Assembly (NCBI GenBank): GCA_041652575.1
Contig: JBAZHC010000008.1
Location: forward strand, 62,001 to 126,000
Length of the DNA: 64,000 bases
Source of the DNA: Phycisphaerae bacterium
GTDB lineage: Bacteria; Planctomycetota; Phycisphaerae; Sedimentisphaerales; UBA12454
Reading direction: 5' to 3'
How positions within the stretch are numbered: position 1 is the stretch's first letter; the number at the start of each line of letters is the position of its first letter. The notes beneath the pieces were generated by a model that worked only from the letters and a program-made list of their open reading frames with translations, did not search any database and was not told the origin of the DNA. The translations under genes were made by a program, and so were the position numbers. Positions 58,442 through 64,000 of this stretch are shown here, one piece after another.

Positions 58442-61012
58442 CTAATCGGCGGCGGGGGCGGGGTTATTTTTGGCAGGCTTTTTAGAGGATTTTTTTTCAC
58501 CATCAGAGGAAGCCCCAGCTTTGACAGACTTTTTAGCGGGTTTTTTAGGGGATTCCTTTTCTACATCAGATGAAGCCCCTGCTTTACTGGCAGACTTTTT
58601 GGGGGAATCCTTCTCTGTATCAGATGAAACCTCTGATTTTTCTGCTTTAGCAGAAGACTTCTTTTTGCGGCCAAGCAATTCATCGGCTTTTTCAAAACTC
58701 TTTGGAGGCCATTCGCCCTTAGCCTGCAATTCCTTCAACTCGTCTATCTTCTTGAAACTTACGATAGTCCTGCATCTTGGAAACTTATTACAGCCAAGGA
58801 AAGGCCCCTTCTTGCTCTGACGAATCACAAGCTCACCTGCGGCACACTTGTAACACTTCAAACCAGTCGGCTCGGCAGGAGGCTTTGGCGGCAGAATGTT
58901 GCCGGCTTTATCAATACGCATAGTCGTCTTGCAGGTCGGATAATCAGAACAACCTAAAAACTCACCAAAACGACTTCGCTTCTTAACCATAGGCTTGCCG
59001 CAGTTGGGACATTTATGCTCAGTAACCTCATCAACAACCATCTTGCCTGTTTTGTCGCAGGGACCGGCAAATTTACAATCAGGATAAGCTGAACAACTTA
59101 AAAATTTGCCGTTCTTGCCAAACCTGTAAACCAAAGGCTTATTACACCTGGGACAGGTATATTCGCTGGGAGTAGTCTCGGCCTTGGCGTGCTTCATTTC
59201 CTCGCCGGCAACTTCAAGGTTCTTTTTGAACGGACCATAAAACTCATTCAAAACATTAACCCAATTAAGATGCTGCTCCTCAATCTTATCGAGCTGTTCT
59301 TCCATATAGCGTGTGAAGGCCATATCCATAATCTTCGGGAAAAATTCGTTGAGCTTGTCAGTTACAACCTCGCCGACATCGGTAGTATGAAACTGCCTGT
59401 CAAGCTGCTGGACATAGCCTCTGTCCTGTATGGTACTGATAATCGAAGCGTAAGTACTCGGCCTGCCAATGCCTTCTTTTTCGAGAGCCTTTACGAGAGA
59501 GGCCTCGTTGTAACGGGCAGGCGGCTTTGTAAAATGCTGCTGAGACTTTATATTGACAGGAGCGACTTTATCGCCCTGCTTTAACTGCGGAAGCTGCTGC
59601 TCGGGCGAACCTGAATACCATATTTTAGTAAAGCCATCGAAGACAAGCACACGGCCCTGAGCCTTGTAACAGCATCTGCCGACAGAAGTATCCGCTGAGA
59701 TTTCGAGCGTCGTCGTATCCCACTGTGCGGCGGTCATCTGAGAAGCGATGAACCTGCGCCAGACGAGCTGATAAAGTTTGAACTGCTCATCGGGGAGCAA
59801 ATCCCTTATTTGCTCGGGCACGATATCGACGTCGGTCGGCCTGATGGCCTCGTGAGCCTGCTGGGCGTTTTTGCCGGAGGCGTAGAAATTCGGTTTTTCG
59901 GGAACGTACCTGTCGCCGATGTTGCTGCCGATATATTTTCTCGCTTCGTTAATCGCGTCAGGCGAAAGATGCGTACTGTCAGTTCTCATATATGTAATCA
60001 GACCAAGCGAACCCATCGAGCCGAGGTCGATACCTTCATATAACTGCTGGGCGACCCGCATCGTGCGTTTGGTCGCAAAGCCAAGCCGATTTGCGGCGGA
60101 CTGCTGAAGAGTCGATGTAATAAACGGCGGAGCAGGACGTGAACTTGAACTTTTGACCTGAATATCACTAATGACAAATTCAGAATCTTTCAGCGCCTGG
60201 TATATTTTTTGAGTATCCTGAGCGTTATCAGCAGAAAATGTTTTTCCCGCTACCGTAGAAAGCTCGGCCCTGAACGAACTGTGCTCTGCGAGCCAGTCAT
60301 TCTGCTGAGAGATTGTAGGACCTTTTTCGTCCCCCTCTAAAAACTGCTGCCACTGCTCGGAATATTTTTTTTGTTTATCGGTATGATTAGTGAACACGGC
60401 GGGTATGAGCCAATATTCAATCGGAATAAAGGCGCGAATTTCCCGTTCACGTTCGACAACCATCTTAACGGCAACGGACTGAACACGTCCTGCGGATAAG
60501 CCACGTGCGACCTTTTTCCACAGCAGAGGACTAATCTTGTAGCCGACGATGCGGTCAAGAATCCTTCTTGCCTGCTGGGCCATTACCTTGTCCATATCAA
60601 TTTTGCCGGGGCTGGCAAAGGCCTGCTCGATTGCCTTTTTCGTTATCTCGTTAAAAATTACACGATTAGTTTTTTCTTCGGAGACGCCAAGCACCTGCGA
60701 AAGATGCCAGGCAATAGCCTCACCCTCTCGGTCAAGGTCTGTCGCAAGGTACAATCTGCTGCAGTGTTTCGCGGATGCCTTGAGGGAAGCGACTAATTTG
60801 GTTCTGCCGGAACTAATCTCATAGGTTGGCTCGAAATTATTTTCGATGTCAACACTTAACCCCTTCGCAGGAAGGTCACGTATGTGCCCCATCGAGGCAT
60901 AAACCTCAAAGTCAGAACCAAGATATTTGTTTATGGTTTTGGCTTTGGCCGGTGATTCTACAATAACAAGATTTTTTCCTGATGACTCTTTTGAGCTCGT
61001 TTTTTTTGCCAT
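58442..61012 (-). CDS. topA: DNA topoisomerase I
   Basis: An 856-residue type IA topoisomerase that relaxes negative supercoils. NLVIVESPAKAKTINKYLG opens the TOPRIM domain; SLGLITYMRTDSTHLS carries the catalytic Tyr. Zinc-finger modules follow near residues 600-770: CPRC...CSAYPDC, CPNC...CSDYPTC and CYKC...CNKFPRC. The C-terminal 70 residues are a Lys/Ser/Ala-rich tail with three imperfect KAGASSDxEK repeats, likely to bind DNA. ATG 61012 matches the family start, but no ribosome site is seen (TCTCCTTATCTT precedes it). Confidence 0.96.
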   Translation of the reverse strand: MAKKTSSKESSGKNLVIVESPAKAKTINKYLGSDFEVYASMGHIRDLPAKGLSVDIENNFEPTYEISSGRTKLVASLKASAKHCSRLYLATDLDREGEAIAWHLSQVLGVSEEKTNRVIFNEITKKAIEQAFASPGKIDMDKVMAQQARRILDRIVGYKISPLLWKKVARGLSAGRVQSVAVKMVVEREREIRAFIPIEYWLIPAVFTNHTDKQKKYSEQWQQFLEGDEKGPTISQQNDWLAEHSSFRAELSTVAGKTFSADNAQDTQKIYQALKDSEFVISDIQVKSSSSRPAPPFITSTLQQSAANRLGFATKRTMRVAQQLYEGIDLGSMGSLGLITYMRTDSTHLSPDAINEARKYIGSNIGDRYVPEKPNFYASGKNAQQAHEAIRPTDVDIVPEQIRDLLPDEQFKLYQLVWRRFIASQMTAAQWDTTTLEISADTSVGRCCYKAQGRVLVFDGFTKIWYSGSPEQQLPQLKQGDKVAPVNIKSQQHFTKPPARYNEASLVKALEKEGIGRPSTYASIISTIQDRGYVQQLDRQFHTTDVGEVVTDKLNEFFPKIMDMAFTRYMEEQLDKIEEQHLNWVNVLNEFYGPFKKNLEVAGEEMKHAKAETTPSEYTCPRCNKPLVYRFGKNGKFLSCSAYPDCKFAGPCDKTGKMVVDEVTEHKCPNCGKPMVKKRSRFGEFLGCSDYPTCKTTMRIDKAGNILPPKPPAEPTGLKCYKCAAGELVIRQSKKGPFLGCNKFPRCRTIVSFKKIDELKELQAKGEWPPKSFEKADELLGRKKKSSAKAEKSEVSSDTEKDSPKKSASKAGASSDVEKESPKKPAKKSVKAGASSDGEKKSSKKPAKNNPAPAAD

Positions 61013-61173
61013 AAGATAAGGAGAAATAACTGCTGGCGCGAATATTGTCAAGAAAAAAGGGTTTTTATTCGGGACGTCAGCTAAAACAGGGGTTTATTAA
61101 CAGATTTTAGAACGCGATTCGAACCAAGGACGTATAAATATAAGGATATAAGAGAATTTAAGGAGGGTTAACA

Positions 61174-61392
61174 ATGAACATTAGGACAGATATAAGACGA
61201 TTCGATGAAAAATTGCATCGGTGGGAACATAATATGGTTATGTCGGGAGAAAAACTTATTCATCATGAGGCATTTTGGGCGGGCGTGGCCATTGCTATTG
61301 TGCTGGCGTTTTTCATAATAGCAATGATGCTGGGGGCCAAGTCTCCGCCGCCGAGGATGATATTCCCCACTCCTTTTAGTCCGATGTACTAA
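61174..61392 (+). CDS. Small single-pass membrane protein
   Basis: A 72-residue protein behind a perfect ribosome site (AGGAGGG, seven bases before ATG 61174). An amphipathic N-terminal segment (RTDIRRFDEKLHRWEHNMVM) is followed by one membrane helix (FWAGVAIAIVLAFFIIAMML) and a proline-rich tail. A strong terminator follows at 61446. No homolog is recognised. The full set of signals makes it a real gene. Confidence 0.7.
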   Translation: MNIRTDIRRFDEKLHRWEHNMVMSGEKLIHHEAFWAGVAIAIVLAFFIIAMMLGAKSPPPRMIFPTPFSPMY

Positions 61393-61445
61393 GCAGAATG
61401 AGATTTGGGGAAATGTATAAGCTTTTACAACCGGGATAGACACTC

Positions 61446-61482
61446 GAATGGTATTTCCATAATGGAAATACCATTCTTTTTA
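61446..61482 (+). terminator. Intrinsic terminator of the small membrane protein gene
   Basis: GAATGGTATTTCCA (61446-61459) pairs exactly with TGGAAATACCATTC (61463-61476) around TAA, followed by a run of T residues. The 14-bp stem is perfect. Confidence 0.85.
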
Positions 61483-61539
61483 TATATTGCAAATTGAAGA
61501 TTTGCGGAACCGCCTGTAAAACCGGCGGCTAAATATTCC

Positions 61540-61597
61540 TGATTCCCGCCCCCGCCTTCGCGGGGGTGACAAACGTCGCCGTACCGGCGACGGCTAA
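61540..61597. repeat. REP-like hairpins before rdgB
   Basis: Two G+C-rich palindromes lie side by side: CCCCCGC-CTTC-GCGGGGG and GTCGCCG-TAC-CGGCGAC. The first carries ATTCCCGC-type flanks like the element at 55552. They end just after the rdgB stop on the convergent side and may act in mRNA stability. Confidence 0.5.
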
Positions 61598-61602
61598 ACA
61601 GT

Positions 61603-62268
61603 TCAATGCTGCTTCAACAATTCTTCAAGAAGCGGTTTGAGTTTTTGGATGGCGCGGCCGCGATGCGAGATTTTATTTTTTTCCGCTGAGGCAAGCTGAG
61701 CGACTGTTTTGTTAAGAGACGGAACGAAAAAAATCGGGTCGTAGCCAAAGCCATCTGTGCCGGCTTCTTTTTTGGCGATAATCCCCTCGATTTTTCCTTC
61801 GGTCTCGATTAAAACTTTTTCAGTACCTGCTCCTTCGACAGGCTCAGGACAGGCTAAACAAAGACAGCAGACAAATCTGGCGGTTCTTTTTTCTTCGGTG
61901 GTATTTTCGAGCAGCTTCAAAACCTTTGCCATATTTTTATGGTCGAGGAGAGTTCTTTTGACCGCTCCATTACTGTCGCGGCTCTGCTCTCCACTGAAAC
62001 GCGCGCTTTTTACGCCTGGTGCGCCGCCGAGGGCATCAATAACCAAACCTGAATCATCGGCAAGTGTCCAAAGGCCTGTTTGTTTTGCGTAGCCGAGTGC
62101 TTTTTTGCGGGCATTTTCGGCAAAGGTGGCGCCATCTTCTTCAACTTCTTTTATATCGGGAAAATCGGCGAGGCTCAACCAATCAATATCGAAATCGAGC
62201 ATCTCGGAAATTTCTTTAAGCTTGCCGGAATTTGTTGTGGCAACCAGAATTTTTAAGGATTTAGACAT
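61603..62268 (-). CDS. rdgB: XTP/dITP pyrophosphatase (RdgB/HAM1)
   Basis: It hydrolyses non-canonical purine nucleotides to keep them out of DNA. The 221-residue protein has ILVATTNSGKLKEI, the substrate-binding FAENARKKALGYA, LADDSGLVIDALGGAPGVKSARFSG, and the C-terminal GTDGFGYDPIFFVP and SHRGRAIQKL. In the hairpin loop after ARFVCCLCL it contains ACPEPVEG, encoded by a dispersed repeat that is absent from usual family members. ATG 62268 fits the family start. Confidence 0.94.
   Translation of the reverse strand: MSKSLKILVATTNSGKLKEISEMLDFDIDWLSLADFPDIKEVEEDGATFAENARKKALGYAKQTGLWTLADDSGLVIDALGGAPGVKSARFSGEQSRDSNGAVKRTLLDHKNMAKVLKLLENTTEEKRTARFVCCLCLACPEPVEGAGTEKVLIETEGKIEGIIAKKEAGTDGFGYDPIFFVPSLNKTVAQLASAEKNKISHRGRAIQKLKPLLEELLKQH
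61833..61855. repeat. CPEPVEG-type repeat inside rdgB
   Basis: CTTCGACAGGCTCAGGACAG near 61834 matches the copy at 49783-49805 at all but one base of TTCGACAGGCTCAGGnCAGGC. On the coding strand it reads ACPEPVEG and keeps frame. It lies in a surface loop between two beta strands, where an insertion can be tolerated. Confidence 0.75.
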
Positions 62269-62312
62269 AGGATATTCCATAAAAGAGAACCCAGAGAATG
62301 AATTAAATAAAT

Positions 62313-62759
62313 ATTCACCACAGAGGCACAGAGAACACAGAGATTATAAAATAAATCTTTTTATGCCTTCTTTCAAAAGAGGAACATTGAAATTTATCAA
62401 AAGGCCTGTACTGATATTTGCCAATTTCATATACGTTAAAAGCTGGGCTTCATGAATCGGCAAAACTATTTCGACGGATTTTAGTTCAACAATCAATTTA
62501 TCTTCTATCAATAAATCTATTCGATAGCCACAGTCAAGATCTATACCTTTGTATTTTATGGGCAGCTCTTTTTGAACTAAATGGTGTATATTATTGGCTA
62601 ATAATTCAAACGAAAGACATCTTTCATAAGCTGATTCCAGCAGGCCCGGGCCAAGACGACGATGAACTTCTATTGCACAGCCAATAACTTTACCGGACAA
62701 TTCATCATAATCTTTCATTTTATTTATTCCCCTGAGAACTCTGTGCCTCTGTGGTGAAT
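62313..62759. mobile_element. GxxExxY cassette with perfect 21-bp inverted ends
   Basis: The left end at 62313-62333 starts ATTCACCACAGAGGCACAGA; the right end at 62739-62759 is its exact reverse complement over 21 bases. Both are CACAGAG-family repeats. The only gene within is GxxExxY (62344-62718). It lies between argF and rdgB. No target-site duplication can be shown. The inverted ends are seen; mobility is inferred. Confidence 0.55.
62344..62718 (-). CDS. GxxExxY protein (PD-(D/E)XK nuclease-like fold)
   Basis: A 124-residue protein of the GxxExxY family. The name motif is G25-LL-E28-SA-Y31. PD-(D/E)XK-type residues follow: D68 in YRIDLLIED and E78-x-K80 in IVELKSVE, then HEAQLLTYM at 89-97. 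The fold is that of a small nuclease; no activity has been established for the family to my knowledge. The gene is enclosed by 21-bp inverted repeats of the CACAGAG family, which are scattered through the window. Confidence 0.85.
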   Translation of the reverse strand: MKDYDELSGKVIGCAIEVHRRLGPGLLESAYERCLSFELLANNIHHLVQKELPIKYKGIDLDCGYRIDLLIEDKLIVELKSVEIVLPIHEAQLLTYMKLANISTGLLINFNVPLLKEGIKRFIL

Positions 62760-62775
62760 AATAGATTCTCTCTCC

Positions 62776-63684
62776 TTAACTCAGCAGTTTCTTCAAAAGT
62801 GCTCTCTGGAAGTGCAGGCGGTTTTCGGCTTCATCAAAGACAATCGAATTTTCCGATTCCATAGCCTCGTCCGTTATCTCGTAGCCGCGATAGGCGGGCA
62901 GACAGTGCATAATTTTCGCTTTAGGGGCAAGAGAAAGCAGTTTGGCGTCGATAGCGAATCCCTGAAAATCAGAAATTCTCTTTTGCTTTTCATCTTCCTG
63001 ACCCATACTTATCCATGTATCGGTATAAATAACATCGGCATCCTTAACGGCTTCGGAGGGACTGCTAATCTGTACGGTTGTGCCGGGGACAATCTGGTTT
63101 GTGCGTGAAATCGATTCGGCGTCAAGTTCATAACCTTTCGGCGAAGCTATAACAATTTTCATTCCTAACGCAGCGCAGCCGAAAGCAAGCGAACGCGCAA
63201 CATTATTTCCATCGCCAATAAAGGCAATCTTAATTCCTTTGAGCTTTCCAAAATGCTCACGAATAGTCATAATATCCGCCATCGCCTGGCAGGGATGTGA
63301 CCAGTCGGTAAGAGCGTTTATCACGGGAATCCCGGCAAATTTCGCAAGTTCAATAACTGTTTCATGGGCAAATGTTCGTGCCATAATGCCGCTGGCGTAA
63401 CGGTCGAGAACACGAGCCATATCCTTTATAGGTTCGCGTTTTCCGATTCCGCCGATGTCTTCTGGCTTCACATAAATGGGATTTCCGCCGAGCTGTGCCA
63501 TAGCAATCTGGAAACTCATCCGCGTACGCAGGCTGGGCTTTTCAAAAAGCATAACCAGACTTTTCCCGACGAGACAAAGGTCGCGATTGCCATTTTTGTA
63601 GTATTTCTTCAGCGTGTCGCTCAAATCGAGAAGCTCGAGCAAATCCTCCGTCGTGCAACTGCTTACAGATAGAAAATCTTTCAT
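62776..63684 (-). CDS. argF: Ornithine carbamoyltransferase
   Basis: It makes citrulline from ornithine and carbamoyl phosphate. The 302-residue protein has the carbamoyl-phosphate loop FEKPSLRTRMSFQIAM, the NALTDWSHPCQAMADIMTI block, the ornithine-binding YTDTWISMGQEDE, and HCLPAYRGYEIT with the catalytic Cys. It follows argD by about 80 bases on the same strand. Arginine synthesis is thus encoded here, with the M20 enzyme at 24827 as a possible ArgE. Confidence 0.96.
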   Translation of the reverse strand: MKDFLSVSSCTTEDLLELLDLSDTLKKYYKNGNRDLCLVGKSLVMLFEKPSLRTRMSFQIAMAQLGGNPIYVKPEDIGGIGKREPIKDMARVLDRYASGIMARTFAHETVIELAKFAGIPVINALTDWSHPCQAMADIMTIREHFGKLKGIKIAFIGDGNNVARSLAFGCAALGMKIVIASPKGYELDAESISRTNQIVPGTTVQISSPSEAVKDADVIYTDTWISMGQEDEKQKRISDFQGFAIDAKLLSLAPKAKIMHCLPAYRGYEITDEAMESENSIVFDEAENRLHFQRALLKKLLS

Positions 63685-63720
63685 CAGACACCTATATTAT
63701 AAAAAAAAATAAAGGTTATG

Positions 63721-63750
63721 AACCCCGCCAAAGTGTTGGCTGGGCTAACC
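63721..63750. repeat. Second copy of the GGTTAGCC hairpin repeat
   Basis: Read on the minus strand this 30-base block (GGTTAGCCCAGCCAACACTT...) matches 46983-47012 at 28 of 30 positions. The stem is weakened in this copy because the two changes lie in one arm. It lies in the argD-argF gap, so termination here would split the pair. Confidence 0.6.
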
Positions 63751-63763
63751 ACAAACAAATACA

Positions 63764-64000
63764 TTAAATATTCTTTAAAACGTTATCGAGAATTTCGACC
63801 GCATCGTCAATCTGCTTTGCGGCGACAGTCATCGAAGGCATAAAACGCAGAACGGTATCCTGCGTACAATTTATGCGCAGGCCCTTTTCGAGGCATTTGG
63901 CGACAATCTGAGCGCCGGGCGATTTAAGCTGAATTCCAATCATAAGGCCTTTGCCGCGAATGTGGTCTATAACGGCGTGTTTGGTTTTCAAATTGTTGAG
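63764..64000 (-). CDS. argD: Acetylornithine aminotransferase, C-terminal part
   Basis: Seventy-eight codons of the C-terminus are in the window; the gene continues past the right edge. IRGKGLMIGIQLKSPGAQIVAKCLEKGLRINCTQDTVLRFMPSMTVAAKQIDDAVEILDNVL is the end of the fold-I aminotransferase ArgD, with the GLMIGI and LRFMPSMT blocks. The frame is open at the edge (LNNLKTKHA). ArgF follows downstream, as in many arginine operons. Confidence 0.9.
   Translation of the reverse strand, partial: LNNLKTKHAVIDHIRGKGLMIGIQLKSPGAQIVAKCLEKGLRINCTQDTVLRFMPSMTVAAKQIDDAVEILDNVLKNI

Noticed and set aside
62313..62345. CACAGAG units considered as a CRISPR array
   Set aside because: Units are 8-9 bases without unique spacers of constant size; no cas genes are in the window.

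Overview
The window is a gene-dense bacterial chromosome segment of moderate GC with genes on both strands. The gene content fits a Gram-negative, probably anaerobic, polysaccharide-degrading member of the Planctomycetota (class Phycisphaerae, Sedimentisphaerales-like). The evidence is LPS-export genes (lptB, lptF, lptG), PEP-CTERM proteins, a pectinesterase, a DUF2961/GH172 hydrolase, electron-bifurcating NfnAB and an AP2/HNH endonuclease. The lineage is an inference from content; no rRNA is present to settle it.

Layout. 1-3081: Rrf2 regulator, cysK, cysE and nadA (partial), a cysteine/Fe-S/NAD set behind one clear promoter, with a hairpin over the cysE ribosome site. 3.2-9.2 kb: toroid protein, lipoprotein, exonuclease III, RluB, a CmpX-like channel and a membrane coiled-coil protein with a BRCT-like domain. 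9.2-12.9 kb: nnrE, surE, ACT protein, tRNA-Arg, pta, LigD-PE-like protein. 12.8-19.6 kb: nfnB/nfnA, HU, cold-shock protein, HNH protein, azoreductase, DAHP synthase, nnrD. 19.7-23.2 kb: pectinesterase, a small island bounded by a copy of the tsaD 3' end, tsaD. 23.3-28.8 kb: PilZ, DUF362, M20 peptidase, GH172, dnaA with a DnaA-box region. 28.8-33.5 kb: lptB-def-fmt-rsmB operon and a phosphoesterase. 33.6-38.8 kb: parvulin, TPR protein, ribH-nusB-parA-rsmE. 38.8-45.7 kb: envelope sugar genes (PMT-type GT, GT2, ChbG/HpnK deacetylase, a phosphatase-like protein lacking its Cys) and lptF-lptG. 45.8-54.7 kb: aminotransferase, a giant M56 sensor with its BlaI repressor and operator, a long structured leader, two PEP-CTERM proteins, AP2/HNH protein. 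54.7-64 kb: methyltransferase, serine protease, a gene-free kilobase of large palindromes, groES, a candidate small RNA, topA, a small membrane protein, rdgB, a GxxExxY cassette, argF and argD (partial).

The strongest non-gene signal is a set of dispersed short-phrase repeats: 8-9-mers in tandem such as CACAGAGnn and TTAGTGnn, often in inverted pairs. They sit between genes, provide stop codons, and are read through in frame inside genes. One pair forms perfect 21-bp inverted ends around a GxxExxY protein gene (PD-(D/E)XK nuclease-like fold). A second, unrelated repeat (TCGACAGGCTCAGG type) lies in frame in both rdgB and the M56 gene. No CRISPR array, prophage, transposase or rRNA was seen.
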